Notes: a model not told the origin generated them from the sequence alone. 64,000 nt of DNA from Pseudisothecium myosuroides (GCA_951799445.1 OX637295.1:1116001-1180000); one strand, 5' to 3'; counted from the stretch's first letter, positions 10,614 to 23,854 are shown. Translations and numbers: made by a program.

Positions 10614-11548
10614 CCCCTAAAGGTTTTTGACTATGTTTTCACCAAAACCACTCCAAAACTGCCATTTCTAAAGCAAGTACCAATTTATTTTTTTTGAAAC
10701 ATTTTTGAACACATGTAACCGTAGGATCTTGTAGTAAACTGGTTTAAGAAGATGTAAAAAAAATTCAGAATTTTTCACCATGTAGATTGCAAGATATTAG
10801 CGTTTGAATTGACAAAACCCCTTTTTTTGTCCCTGCGAAAAAACGGGCAGCTGCCCTTCACAAGGTTACATTTGTATGAAAAATGTCCAAAATGGTTGTT
10901 ACTCTTTGGATTCATTTTTCAAGTCAAGTTGGCTACATGCTTGAAAATTTTCAGATCATTTGGAATTGTACAACATATAAGAAAAAAAATAGTAAGTAGA
11001 AAGAGGTAGAGAATGACTCAAAATACTAAATTGTCAAGAATTTTGTTATGGAATTGAAAAATGCCAATCCCAATGGTTGGAATGTTGTAATAAACAATCT
11101 ACACCCAATGGTTTTATTTTTTTTCAAAAATATTGAAAATTGAGTTAAATAAAGGACTTCAAAGTTTATTTTAGAGTAGAAATTCCATAACTACGCTCAA
11201 ACTAAGAATCCTCATAACTTTTGGCTCATTAATCCAAATAGAATGATTCAAAGCTTCCCATGTATATATAAATCTAAAGAAACAATTTCAAATTTTAATT
11301 TTTCAAAAAAGTGATTTTTAAAGAATTTTTTTCAGTTGCCCGGGCTGCCCGCCGAATGTGGAAAATTACATATCATGCAATAACTTTTTAGCCGTGTAGT
11401 CAAAAGTTATGAAAATTGTTGGGCCTTGAAGCTACACCTCGGGCACATCTTGTGTGAAAATTTCAAAGAAAAATAGTAAAATTTCCATTCGTAGTGAGCT
11501 GCCCAAAATCGCTATGTTGCCAAAAAATGGTGTTTGGTCCTTTAGGGG
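10614..11548 (-). mobile_element. TTAA-flanked non-autonomous element (piggyBac-type), 935 bp
   Basis: TTAA (10610-10613 and 11549-11552) flanks CCCCTAAAGG at the left and CCTTTAGGGG at the right. Family blocks are present antisense: AAACTGCCATTTCTAAAGC near the left end, GTAGATTGCAAGATATTAG at about 10785, and the CTCATAACTTTTGGC / AATAGAATGATTCAAAGCTT block at about 11210-11255. No long frame. Confidence 0.75.
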
Positions 11549-11552
11549 TTAA

Positions 11553-13391
11553 TCTTTGATTTCTTCACAATTGTATTATCTTGAGAATGCCTATCATTTT
11601 CTTCTTCATTCTCAATATGTTTTTTTTTGAGCACTTGACAAAATATTCACCCTTCAGTCATAAAATCTTCATTTCTAAAAAAAATTCCTTATCTTCTCAT
11701 CTCCACAAGAACTAATTAAAAACCTTGCACAAAAATCATATAACATCAAGTGACCACAATAGAAGTGACCACAATAGAGACATTGCTGAAAAACAGACAA
11801 AAATTCCTTATTCAACATAATGTGTGGAACTTCAACTGTTTCCAAAGTAAGCTCTTGAGAACCGACATTCACGGTTAAAAAAAAAAGGGTACCGGAAATC
11901 TACACGTAAAAAATTTGACGGGGACAAATGTATACCGTGCGGTTGGAGGTGCTCACAAGGACGACCCCGGCAAACGACCAGACACGAAAACCCCTTGGCG
12001 AGCTCCCACCTTCCTCTCTCCGACACCCCCACTGACCGATTCCTCGTCATGCTTATCGACACCAGCAACGCGACAATTGCAACAGCATCATCATCACTGT
12101 CATCTCACACAATCGCAGCTTCTTCTGATTGCAACTGAAGGAAACACTCAGCAATCGTCTTCGTCACCCATGTTTTGAATTCAGTTCAAGTGCGGGAATG
12201 CGCAACCACCATTCCCGCAAAGACTTCATCGCTCAAGCTTCACTTTCACACTACTGACGTACACTCCACCCTAATTTTCTCTACAAAAGCTTCGTCCTGG
12301 ATCTTGTCAGCTTCATCTTCTTCTTCTTCTTCTCCTCTGGGTTTCGTGTTTTGAAGATTTGGTGGCGGATCCCGTTTTGAGGTGGATTTGGTGGTGTGTG
12401 CGGTTTTGGGTTTGTTCGATTTGGGGGGCGGTCGCTTTTGTGGTGGACGGTAGGTCTTTTTCTTTTTCTTTTCGCTTTCAGGGTTCTTTGGTTTCTGAAT
12501 TTCTGACGAATTATGGTTTTGGTGTCTGTGAGTAGCTATCGGGAGTCTAAGATGATGAAGCAGGGCAAGGGATTAGGGAGAGATCTTTCTGATTTGGAGA
12601 CCTTGAGAACGGAACTGGAAGATGCGTAGATTTGACTCTGTGAATGTGAAATTTTTGCTTGAACAGAGCTAGACTCGGGAAAGACCTAATCTTCTTCGTT
12701 TCAATTCAAAAGGGGTAATGGTTTTTTGTAATCTTTGGTTTAGGGGATGCAATTCTGCTTCTTTGTTAATGTAATGGGGTTGCCGAAATACGAGAGGAGT
12801 TTGTCTACACCAATCGCTTCTGTTCGTCTTTCAGGGTTTAGGAAGATGAGTGTAGAGTATTGATGATTCTCCACTGTGTATGAAGTTGACGTGCAAAGCT
12901 TAATACCCATTTTTTTTTTCGAGTTTGAAGAATGTGTACCCGTTTCCTTAAGGTCTTCGATCTCTGAAACTTTGCGAGGTTCCGATTCTCTAGAGTGAAG
13001 TTTCTGAACATGTCTTCTGCTTTAAATGTGCATCTACACTGCTTGCGTCCTTCGAGAAATGTTAAATCCTTCATCCTGTAGGGGTTAACCAGCTGGAGCC
13101 TATTTTTTAAAATTACATATATATGATGAAATTTATGTGCAGTGGTAATTTATCAGCTGACTCAGTGTATGTTATGTAACAGGTAAAGTGCTGTCCTTGT
13201 TTTGATAATGCCGAGGGTTACTGAAGAATGGCAGTTGGTGCTTAAGATTGTTTATTGAGAGGGGACTGGAGATTCGAGTATTGCGGGTATTGGAGACAGT
13301 GTTGAGAAGTATTGAAATTTGTGGTGGACAATATTATTGTCAATTCGGTAATGGTTCCATGTGAAGCGTTTGAAGAATCTGGTGGTTCAGA
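11553..13391 (+). promoter_or_regulatory. Upstream region and probable leader of the 11-exon gene
   Basis: A CT-rich tract at about 12310-12336 (TTCATC then TTC repeats), followed by a GT donor-like site near 12447, looks like a plant transcription start and 5' leader with an intron before the ATG at 13392. Several short ATG frames lie in this stretch. The start site and leader splicing are not fixed by the sequence. 11740-11785 holds a 15-bp tandem duplication of AGTGACCACAATAGA. Confidence 0.4.
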
Positions 13392-16300
13392 ATGGGAGGC
13401 CGCACCTTTCAGCGGCGTCAACTTGCACCCTCGTCATTTAGGAAAAAGCTAACCGTAGAAGTCCAGCGCAAGCTACAGAAGGTACTGGATTCACTGAATT
13501 TTCATAATTGTGAACTCAAGAGAGTTAACATCCCTAAAGGACCAAGGATTCATTGTTTTAATATGACTAATTCGATGGAATGTATTGTGAAAATTTCATT
13601 CAGATGGGTCCAATTCTTACATCACTGGGATTCGTGACGAACGTTGCATGTGTCTGTCAAAAATTTGAATAAAATTAAACCAAAAAATTTCCTAGTGTGA
13701 CCTGCTTAAACTTCTAAAACAATTAGGCTCAAGTTTTGGTCCTTCAGGGGTTTTAAGGGTTACTATCATGCTCAACTTATGTCTTTTTCGTTTCCATTGA
13801 TGGTTTTGCGGCAATGGCAGGCACTTGATTATCCCGCCCAGAGAGGAGAATTACTGCGGCAGCTCTTTACGGATGTTGCCTTAGAAGTGGACCCTCGTGC
13901 TCAAGGTAGGAAAGCCCTTAAACAATCATAATGCTATGTAAACGATACAATATGAAACGTGATGCCTCTTCTCTTTTTGTGTTGATAACATTCTTTCCGC
14001 AGTTATCACTATTCTGAGCGAGAATGGAATTGCTGTTTATTTGCAGAAAGACTTTATGGTTCCCCAAAAATTGTCGATAATGTGGAGGATGGCGGTCCAG
14101 TGACTGCAAATGGCAGTCAACCGCGTGTATGCTTCTATGAAGTTTTTGCACAACACTATGCTCAAGTTCCAGATGATGGGAAGGAAATCCTCCCTTTGTT
14201 TCTACAACTATGGAGTCAATCATTTGTTTCTCAAATATTCGCGCTTCTATTCCACCGATGGGTAATTTTTTTTCTCCCCTGAAAACATATATTAACCCCC
14301 AATTCTCCTCTTAGCATTGGTTTCCAAAATAATCGTGCATTTTTAAAAGTTGCATGTTATTTTCTTCCGGTCGGAAGGAGTTATGGGATACACATTAAAC
14401 TTTGGCTGAGCATAATCCGTGCACAACTGAATTGAATTTTGAACCATTTCTGACTGAGGCTTTGTATATAACAGTTATTTGAAATTCCGAGAGAAGAGTC
14501 AGAAGGATTTTTGCGGTATTCAACAGCATTCGTAGAAGGTGCAAGCAATATATTTTGGTACGGCCAATTCTGATATCATACTCTTTGTATCATTCTGCAA
14601 CAAGAATGGACCAAAGAACTAGAGTTGAATTAATTAAACTTTACGCATGGTAGGGTCGACATTTCGCATTTCTGTGCATCAACCGTGGCTGTGATTCTAC
14701 TGACTTTCTTTCTGCTTCTACGTGTCTGTGTGAAGGATTGATTTGCAAAGTAATGTACGGCGATTCTTCTCTATGTTTAATGTAAGCCCACCACACATTT
14801 TTCTTTAGATAGTTGAGGCATGAGTAAACATGATTTCATTGTTGCTATGTCCTCTTGACAAGCTTTTTGCAGAAGGTTTGATATGAACTTGTGACTTTCA
14901 TGATATGCTTACATGTTCTTCAGGGACTGTTCTTGGCGTGCAAAATGTTTTCTGTTAATTTCATGTATCCTTGGTGCTGACGAGCGTTCTTATTGCAGTA
15001 CACGTTTGAGGAGGTTGTCTTAGACCCTGTTCGTCTCGCTAGGGTTCCCATTCAGGTGCAACTAATTTATATCCCTTTTTGTTCGTTTTTGCATTGGTTT
15101 GTCTGGATTTTCTTAAGTCGTCGTGCCTAGGTTCAGGTCTGGCATTTAGTAGGAAAATCTTGGGAAAGACTCGTTTACTGATGTAGTGTGTCTTTTTTTT
15201 CTTTTGAATAAACAGGCTCGACAAGATCTTCTTTTGTTGGTCTCTAGATACCTGTTGTACTATGAACCAGGTATTGTTTGTCTCAAATATGTCGGATTTG
15301 TGGTGGCTTAATAAGCTCTGAGAAGGGCTGTGGAAGAAGCTATTTTTTACTAGAACTGTCGGTTGCAGTTAATTATTCAGATAGCAATTAATCTTTTGTC
15401 ATTGTTTGCAGCCGATAGAGTTGGGTACTATTTGAAGAACTTTCCCAAGACAGGCAATGTCATCCTTGAACCAGCAGACATGTTTGTGACGGAGTTGACA
15501 GATCAGGTAGATTAATCCGTTTTGTAGTACTTAAAGAAAATAACGTTTTGGCACAAAAGATGGGAATGATCTTCAGTCATCTTTTGCAGCTATTTTAGTG
15601 CCAAATATAGAGCGCAAAATACTCCCCTCATTGCGAATCCATGTTACTGCTAGCTTTCACTCTTTCATGTTGAATATGACGGTTATGGTAAAACAATGTT
15701 CTGATGTTTTGAACTGGTGTCTGTGTGAGGTAACGTGCAGCTACAAAAGGTGAAGGTAGAGCCTGTTTTGCTTCATTATCTCACGAGCATGAAGGCTTTG
15801 AAAGGTATTTTAGTAGCTGTCTGTTTGGTTCACTTGCATGTATGAACAGATCTCAATGTAGGAATCATGCTCATGTAAGGCTATCAACTAATTGAGAACT
15901 TGTCATGATTGTGAAGGTGTGGAGTTGCGGGCAACTACAAGTACACGGTTGAAAACTGCGTTGTATTCCTTCACAGCTCCTGGAGGGCCTATGTATCCAA
16001 CTCGGCCAGTTCGACATGCTGCTTGGGAAACGTTGGATGCTCTTTTTCCTGTAAGTAAATCCAGCTCTATTAAGTTTCTGACCTGGATACTTCAGTTTGG
16101 TTGTGTTAAGGTAACAAAATTTATCGCTAGAAAGTAAAAATCTTTCCCACAATTTGAACAGTAGAAATATGTTTTGGAAGTTGGTATGAGTGGCTGTTCA
16201 ATCGCTTTCAATAGTGTATTTCTGTTATTAGTTCAAAGACTCGGATTAACTTGCAGTTCTTTTCACAGGTTGGGCGGCACTCTAGGCATCTTATCAGCCT

Positions 16301-16475
16301 CTTCTTCCGATTACTCCATCCATACTATTGGCCAGTTTCGGCTTGGAATTTCTCCATCACAACAATCAAGTCCATATATGTCAAGATTGTTAACTTTCTT
16401 CTTGGGATTTTTGCATTTGTATTGACGATTATAGAGCGAGTCACAGGTGCCCGCCGCCGTGTAGCACGTGATTAG
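13392..16475 (+). CDS. Conserved-looking 376-residue protein of unknown function, 11 exons
   Basis: Exons by consensus and frame: 13392-13481, 13821-13905, 14047-14261, 14475-14557, 14736-14781, 14999-15055, 15216-15270, 15412-15506, 15741-15804, 15917-16050, 16269-16475. They total 1131 nt and join without a stop to give 376 residues plus TAG. The protein starts MGGRTFQRRQLAPSSF, is mostly helical in appearance, and has YTFEEVVLDPVRLARVP and FPKTGNVILEPADMF near the middle. Close to the C-terminus is a hydrophobic stretch (VKIVNFLLGIFAFVLTII) followed by a basic tail ERVTGARRRVARD, suggesting a tail-anchored or membrane-associated protein. I do not recognise the family. Intron 1 carries a TTAA element; the other introns are 90-235 nt. 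Confidence 0.85.
13529..13752. mobile_element. Short TTAA-flanked element in intron 1
   Basis: TTAA (13525-13528 and 13753-13756) flanks CATCCCTAAAGGACCAAGG at the left and TTGGTCCTTCAGGGGTT at the right, the family end sequence with small changes. At about 224 bp it is a deletion derivative of the 935-bp type. Without it, intron 1 would be about 111 nt, like the other introns of this gene. Confidence 0.65.
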
Positions 16476-17059
16476 ATTAGAAAAAGTTTTCAAGTATGGT
16501 TAGTGTATTATTGAGAGAAACTGCTAATAATTAATCCTTTATTGGGTTTTTTATTTATCTAATAGCAAGTTTGTTCAGTGTGTGAACTTCTTGTGCATGT
16601 AACTGGGAGGTGTCGTGTGGCTTGGTCTTCTGTTGTGAGGCAGAGTTGCTATTCGATGGTCTTTCAATGGCGCATTTGAATGTATCAATTGTAGGAGGTG
16701 CATAAAGTGCTGAGGTTTTTTAAATGTCCTCTAACACAGAGGTACATATTGGAGATTTGAATGTATCAATTGTGAACATAATGCTTTTAAAGTTCTTTGT
16801 CATTTTAGTTCTTCATAAATAATTTCACAAAGATTCAAAATATATGAAGCAGCTAGTTGGATGTCAGTTCTATTTCTCTTTGGAGAGAAATTCATAGAAA
16901 TATATATTTGAGAGAGTGCAGCTTCCCATGTGCAATCAATTGGTAAATGGTTGCTTTGCAGACCTTTTACCTTACAGAATTATAACTTCTATGAGCTCGT
17001 TTTATAAGCTTAGTGACACTGTCAATCCGGTTTATACCATGATGTTGTGCACTATAATA
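16476..17059. other. 3' flank, no gene seen
   Basis: Holds the presumed 3' UTR of the 11-exon gene. No further frame or repeat is supported. Confidence 0.5.
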
Positions 17060-17459
17060 TACATCTGTGGTGGAGATTTCAGATTTTTCGAATATATTCT
17101 ATATTGATAAGAATTCTCTTCATTTTTTTCTTAGAAAATTCACAGTAATCTCAAATTTCCCCACAAAATTTGAAAATTTTATGACTTATGACTTATAACA
17201 TACATATGATTTCATCGCTGAAACATAAATATAAAATTTTCCTTTCATATACAGTTGCAAAATGGCAGCAAACAGAGTGATGGACACTGAGGCTTGAAAT
17301 CAGTGGCCATGTGCCTGTCCTTCCAGGGTCGAGGTATAAGAAGCGAATAACAGGTGTGAATGTTGAATGGCATCCAACCGCTTTCCATAACATGATTCAG
17401 GAACAGAATGGGATTCTACAATCCATCTCTCGCAACTGCTCAAAGCTTTCTGAAAATCC

Positions 17460-19149
17460 TCAAAACCTAAGCTTGGTGAAGAACCACCTGTTCTTGCCAG
17501 TTTTGAACCTCTCTTCCAAAACTGCTTTCGCCCCCTAACATCATCAAAACACCGATCACTTAATAACGTCTAAAGTTGCATTTCTCAATAATCTTCTGAG
17601 CATGGACAACCACAATTCACTTTGAGAAACAGGTAACAACGAACTAATTGAACGTGCCATAAAAACGACACTGAAAATACATGGAAAAAAGAGCTCATAA
17701 GATAGTAGTGTAAGATTGCTAGCTACAAATAAGGGCTCCTCAGCAAATGGCGGAGAAGTGAACAATGAATACCTTTCGGGCTTCTACGCGGCTGGCGGTG
17801 GCCTCCAGCTTCTCGGCAGTCACGGTGGACTTCAAATCGACGTCCAAAGTATACCTGGCATGTGCAACGTACACATTGTGTCAACACTAGCACTAGGAGC
17901 TCACATACGAATCTCATTGCATAAAAGTCTAAAGGCGCAATAGAAAAATCCCAACTAAAAAAACCCGGACGACACAAATTCTCTGGACCAAAGGACGGGA
18001 CACTCAAAGCTTAAAACAAGCGGTGTAAAAGAACAAACGTGCGATACAGCCAACTAGAAACCAGGATTATCAAAGTGTGCGCCTCAGTCAACCCTTCACT
18101 ACAAATTGAATCTAAGAATATACAAGCAAATCAAAGAAAAGCTGGAAAATACTATGTAACAAGGCTGTCTGAGAAGCTACTATCAGATTGCACCCAGTAA
18201 TAAGGGTGTTGTCAGCGAAACTTCCAGTTTTCTTTAGGCCTCCCATGAATCAGACAAACATGTCACGTAAGGCTGGGATTAAATAGAGGCACTACCATAA
18301 ACTCATCAATTTCACACCTCTGCGAGAGCACTTCGGGTGGATATGTACGCAAAGACCGTCGGAAACGTTTCACAGACTCTCACTAACATACAAATTCACT
18401 GCATTCCCTTCTCGAACACATGGTACACTAAAACCATAGAGTAAACGAGTACCTGGTGGGCATGATGTGGTTGTAGTTCACCACTTTTGTGAAAGCTTTC
18501 AGCCTGGAGCGCTTGGCAATAGTCTTCTGCGACGCCTTCTTGATCACCTGCATCACAGATAGACAAATAGAGTCTCTTACTCTCTTATCTAAGCTCAAAT
18601 TCTCTCAAATCGCAACACTACTGATACATTCGCGATTTTGGATGCAGCTTTGATAGAAAAGGGTTCCACTTCCAAATGCGCTGAATGATGCCCCAGAAAG
18701 CAAACGAATAGAGCAGATGATATTCCATACTGAGGGGTAGTTGCATCTACAACTCATACCCTAAAAACTCTATCAACACTTCGTTGTAAAAAGAATTAAA
18801 TCCCGTATCCATCTAGAAACCCTAGAAACCAGGAAAGAGCTCTACTACAAATCCACTTAAACCTAAAAAACGCAATACTCCATGTAAGAGCGAACCACAC
18901 GATAAGCGGTCGACACCAAAGAAAATTCTCACATTTACCTCAAATAATTTAAAAAAAATGTTAATGCAATGTAGACGCAGCACAGATGCAGACCTTGCGG
19001 GGGTACTTGGCGATGCCGCAAACGATGGCGTGACCGTAAGGGCGCTCCTTGGTGCCATCGTCGAAGTTCTTGACGATGACCGCCTTGCGGCCCGCGTAGC
19101 GACCCTGCAAGAGCACCACCACCTTGTTGGCCTTGAGGAACTTCACCAT
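17460..19149 (-). CDS. RPL27: 60S ribosomal protein L27 (eL27), copy A
   Basis: Exons (minus strand): 19149-18994, 18547-18453, 17854-17773, 17534-17460; all introns GT-AG. They join to 408 nt, 135 residues plus TGA, exactly the usual eL27 length. It starts [20 protein letters not shown] (N-terminal KOW-type beta-barrel region) and ends in the family signature [17 protein letters not shown]. eL27 is a structural protein of the cytosolic large ribosomal subunit. Compared with copy B there are four differences in the coding sequence, all synonymous (one in exon 2, three in exon 3). Nothing suggests a pseudogene. Confidence 0.95.
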
Positions 19150-19238
19150 GGTGTCGCCGCTGCAGACCGACGGAGACGCTCCGGAGAGAGAGAGATGGCG
19201 AAAGAGGCAGTCCTGCGGTCCCCGCGCTCATGAAGAAG

Positions 19239-19250
19239 CCCTAACCCTAA
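19239..19250 (-). promoter_or_regulatory. Telo-box (double) upstream of RPL27 copy A
   Basis: CCCTAACCCTAA about 90 bp upstream of the ATG. Telo-boxes (AAACCCTAA type) are a known feature of plant ribosomal protein gene promoters and leaders. The same motif stands at the matching place in copy B. Confidence 0.6.
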
Positions 19251-20537
19251 TTCTCTGCAGAGAGGAACGTTCCCACGATCCCATTCCAGAGAGCAATATC
19301 CAAAAGAACATGGGATAAAGGAAAATATAACCTCCATTGTCACATGGCGCATTGCGGTTGGCAGAGAGGAGGCTTTCTGAGTAATTCACATGAGGGCTTT
19401 CCTAGGAAATATTTGAACATAGTCAAAGCGGCAATCAATGGTAAATAATAGTGGTCAAAATTCAATAGAAGGTAATGTATTGGATAAAATATCTATCAAT
19501 GTGGATAACCGTAACATTGCTAAACTAGTTGATGGGCCTCCCCCAAGTGGAGGTATAATTCCCTACAAGATATTTAGGGGGAGAATTGAGTTAAAATGCA
19601 CAGAATTTGATTGGTAGGGCTTAGCATGTAGTTTGATGTCTTGTTAGACATTGGAAAATCATTGGTTGGGGGGCTCCTGATTTGGAGGGAGCAAAAGGGC
19701 CCCTCAACAAAGGTGAACAATGTTATGATAGTCAAATGAATTTTTTTGGAGATAAGAACAATACTACATAATTTTTAATCAAAATTTAGTATTTTTAAAT
19801 ATATATTTTTGTCATCTTGAGATATGTTGCCAACTAAAAAACAGTTAATTCACACTTGTTGCTAACAAATTTGGCACTAGAGTTCACCTCTAAAAGATCC
19901 ATTGCAATTCCATTATTATATAGTTCAAACATAATTTTTAAGCTCAATCGAGACTTTTAAATTATATCTGAGTTCTAATTATTTATTTTTGTTACATGAG
20001 ACTATACATAATAAATGAATAAAGTGATTGTAGCAAAAAAAAAATTAGATTTTGTAGGATTCTCGCATAGTAATCGTCAAGGTGAAAAGAAAAATTTGTG
20101 AGGTCAAATTTGGTTGGATAGCTAGCCACAATCAAATCTTGGAATGACTAAAAAAAAGAAAGAAAACAATCCAATTAGTTCGATTTTTTTTTACAAGGTT
20201 ATTATATATAGACTAATGGATATTGTTGTGCCTAAGGATTTTATAAACAAGCGACTTAATTGCAAGTGTCTTTATATTAAAAATCCATGTGTGTTTTCTC
20301 AAAGAATATTAAGTACAATCATTATTTTTTATAATTCTCATTACAATCTCTAACATAATGTTTGATATTATCTTCAATAGTTGAAAAATTGCAAAGTTAT
20401 ATTACTATTTGACAATCTTAGAATATTCCTATTTCTAATACAAAATCTAGGAATGTTTTGAAAGACAAGGAACTCATTCTCTTAACCAATGGTTATAATA
20501 TGCTAATATTGGTTTTAACATATGTCGTAGGGATTAC

Positions 20538-20803
20538 TATTAGATGAGATTTTAGGCCTTTAAAGGATTGTGAGTTCCTAGACTATTAGAAACATCGGAA
20601 CTATGTTACATCAGCAGTTTGACATGGCCGGGAGATTGCCACTTCAAATAATAATATTTAATTAATTTTAAATACTTTTTTAAAATTTGATTTTTTTTGT
20701 TAATTTTATTATTTTTTAATATTTAATATTCTGACAATGTACCATTGGTTTATAGCAAGGGGAATAGAAACGATCTTTCCCTTGTATCAATTCTCATCTA
20801 ATA
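20538..20803. mobile_element. TIR element of the ATTAGAxGAGATTT family, degenerate copy
   Basis: Ends TATTAGATGAGATTTT (left) and TTCTCATCTAATA (right). The interior (GTTCCTAG, CAGTTTGACATGG, GATTGCCACTTCA) is alignable by eye with the element at 29539-29769. Located in the spacer of the RPL27 inverted repeat. Confidence 0.5.
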
Positions 20804-22289
20804 CTATACCATAATTTGAATTATTGCTTGGTCTCTCGATGAGGGAGATAAATAGTAGGAAAATTTATCATATTATGCACAAACAAGAGAGTCTACATTA
20901 TCTTGAGCTAATAGTTTTTTGTAAATATCTTAGTGCATTGAATATTCTCTATGTTTTGTAGAAGATCTATTAAAAAATTCATATTATTCATATTGTTGAT
21001 AATTTAGTAACAAATTCAATGGTTATGATAGTGGATTCTTTAAGTATATTGTGTTCACCATTTAACACATTGCAAACAAAAATCACTTATAAACTAAATT
21101 GTTGTGTTCAATAGGCCAAAATATTTTCAAGAGCTTGCTTCATTACATATGTTTCAAATACTATGTATTAAATTTCCATCTGCATGGTACAATAAATACC
21201 AAAAAAAAATTTAATGTTTTTATTCAAATTTTTTTTATATAGAAAAAATTCAACTTAAGAATTGGACCAAAATTCAAGCAAATCATATGGGTGGATGAAA
21301 TATTTGGATGAAATGAAAATGAAAGAAAATTTGAAATTTCTACTCAAACCTCATACCTAAATAAACATTCTAAGGCACATCCAATAAAAAAAAGTTAATT
21401 TTGGCAGCATGTCCTAAAAGAATCAAGTGTATGAAGTTCTGGTAGTCTAAAAATCATGAATGTTCAGAAGTCAATAACTTTTGCTAGGAAAGTCCAAATT
21501 AAGATTGAGCTGCACATTTTGGAATAGGCAATTACAATTTACAATGCATTATCTCTAAATTTTGGAAGAGGTCAGTTTAATGATGATTATAAAATATAAG
21601 GCTTGAAGGGATGTAGGTGAGATTAGACTTAGAACTTGGAACAAGGTGTGGGATATAAGAAGGTACTTGCTAATCCTTCTAAAGTTAGCACATTTTAGTC
21701 TACTAGTGTTCAAGAAAGAGGAAATTGTGATTGCATCTTAGTTGAATTAAGTAGCATAAAGATTTTTAATTATTTTAGGACTTTGCAAAAACCTTAATTT
21801 AAATAACTATAAACTAGGGTCACGTCATCGATCCATTGCTTGGAAGGCGCTTAGGATACAAATGCATGAACCCCTGAACTTATCATTTAAGTAGATTCCG
21901 GTTGTGCTAACTTTATTCTAGACTACAAGGAGGAGAACAAAGGATTCACATTAGTATTCACAATTTTCAAGCTTGTAAGTGCATAGAAGCTCAGACATCA
22001 TTCTTTACAGAAATAATAATAGTCAAAGTTAGATTTGATAAGAATAACAAGTGCTCTTAGTGTGTCCCAATGCATTGTATTTGGTAATGATTTTGTATTT
22101 TCTAATAGGAAGATTTGTTGTTTTCTAATAGAAAGATTTATATTTAACCTACGGGGATTTTGGGTAGGTTTGTGTGATTTCAAATTTCGACATGATTTTT
22201 TGAATTTTTTTTTGCAGATTAGAAATCAGATTAACTTCTGGATAATGTCATTTTTATTTCAATTAGTGAGTGGGAGCAAAAATTATGCC
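20804..22289. other. Spacer of the RPL27 inverted repeat, no gene seen
   Basis: AT-rich with no supported frame. Frames at 21998-22183 and 22035-22331 overlap on opposite strands and show no domain. Confidence 0.45.
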
Positions 22290-23061
22290 AACTTAAGTCC
22301 AAAAAGCAACTTAAGGGGTAACCCAAAATAAATCACAAAAAATTGAAAATTTTAAAATTTTAACTTTTTTCTCAAAGATTAAATTTTTATCTACATTTGA
22401 AGCTTTAATTCATTCTATTTGGACTAGTGATGAGAAAGTTATGGACAATCTTTTTTTTTGGGCAATCTAAGCATCTTTTTGAAAAATAACTTGTAGAATT
22501 CATTTTTGATTGCAATTTTTACATTTTTTCAAAAAAAAAATTTCAACAGGGTTAAGTTTTCTTTCTAGAAAAATCTCACTATTGAAATTATTGAGGGATT
22601 ATTGTATTTCAATTCCATCTTAGAGCTATTAACGGGGCTATTAACATTTTAGTTTTCCCTTCAATCTTGAACCTACTTCTATTTAAAAAATTTAATGAAT
22701 GAAAATTAAGTTTCTTTTTATTGAATTTTTTATCTTAGATTCTTAATTCAATTCTTCAACATAAAAAATCAGAAAATCAAAATTAATAGTGCAAAAATTT
22801 AAGTTGAGAAGATTTAAAGCCAAAAAATCTAGTTGAGCAAGGTGTAAAAAAACTTGTTTTATTTACTTTAAATGCAAATATCTTGCAATCTACGCGATCA
22901 AAGTTTTGAAATTACTTCAACACATTTTTACACTAGTATGATACAAGTCTCTATGGTTAGATGTGCAAAATGATACAATTTTTAAAGTTTTTTGCTCTTT
23001 ACAATAGAAAAGGCAATTTTGAGTGTTTTTTGATGGAAAAAAGGCCTTGGGACTTTAGGGA
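22290..23061 (+). mobile_element. TTAA element, left end eroded
   Basis: The right end GACTTTAGGGA is followed by TTAA (23062-23065). The interior shows family blocks in sense orientation: GATGAGAAAGTTATGGACAA at about 22429, AACTTGTAGAATTCATTTTT, TATCTTGCAATCTACGCG and AGGCAATTTTGAGTGTTTTT. The left end is not recognisable; start is approximate. Confidence 0.55.
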
Positions 23062-23065
23062 TTAA

Positions 23066-23854
23066 ATTTGATAAGAAGATCTCTTGTGGATGCTCTTGGA
23101 TATGGAGATTCATCTTACATATCTATCCAAAATCTTTGAAATTGTAACGTTTTGTTTTTTGGATCAAAACAGACAACCTTAAACATAGTTTAAAGTTGTT
23201 GACCAAAATAATAAGCCATCATGGTCTACAAAGATTTACGTTCTAAAATGACTACTGTGTCTAGAACTTATTAGAATAGGATACACTATTGGTTTTGGGT
23301 GTTCCTACCTTAATCCCTTGAGGATGCGGAGAGCATGCCTGGGCCTCAATTTCTAATATATTTCCCATTTTTGTACTGGTTTCCTTTTATATTGGGCAAA
23401 ATATGAAATTATAAACATCTTGGCAAAATTGTGGAGCAAATCATGAGATTAAAAAATAAAAAAAACAAGAGGGTGGAAACTATGCCTAAGTAAAGAATAT
23501 GTTCTACGTATTCTCAATGAATAGAAGCTCTTTTGTGTCGAAGGCTTTGTGTCAGACGTATTCTGCTTGGAAAGCAACTCTTTGGCTCGGCAAGAGTGTT
23601 CAGAAAACAGTTACCCTATGTGCTCCACTAAGTTGTAGAAGGGGTGTGCTGGCAGGTGTATTTGTCTTGGATTCTTCAATCCATTTGCTTGAGTTTTATG
23701 ATGAAGATTTGCAATAATGGAGCAGGGCACTTCTGTAATTGTATATAATTTAGTCACTCTCGCAAAGAAATGGAAATTGTGGAAGGTTACATCATCCAAT
23801 TTACAAATGAAAAAATTCAAACTAATTGAATTGTTTTATTTGGCTTTTATTTAG
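23066..23854. other. Spacer, includes a dispersed repeat and a small unassigned frame
   Basis: 23235-23305 (GATTTACGTTCTAAAATGAC onwards) is a direct relative of 29325-29395, the loop of the second foldback. A 72-codon frame at 23499-23717 has no domain I recognise and I do not call it a gene. Confidence 0.45.

Larger units (their letters stand above)
17060..20150. repeat. Left arm of a large inverted repeat (RPL27 arm A)
   Basis: The whole stretch is an inverted copy of about 23855-26930. Outer end: the CATCTGTGGTGGAGATTTCAG region matches its complement at 26885-26925. Inner end: GGATAGCTAGCCACAATCAA (20113-20132) matches its complement at about 23872. Exons are nearly identical and introns and flanks more diverged, with scattered indels. 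Confidence 0.85.

Noticed and set aside
11675..11872. Minus frame with CLYCGHFYCGHL resembling a zinc knuckle
   Set aside because: The Cys/His pairs come from a 15-bp tandem duplication; spacing does not fit a CCHC knuckle.
11915..12178. 87-codon plus frame rich in Pro, Ser, Thr and His
   Set aside because: Composition follows the CT/CA-rich promoter and leader sequence upstream of the 11-exon gene; no homology recognised.
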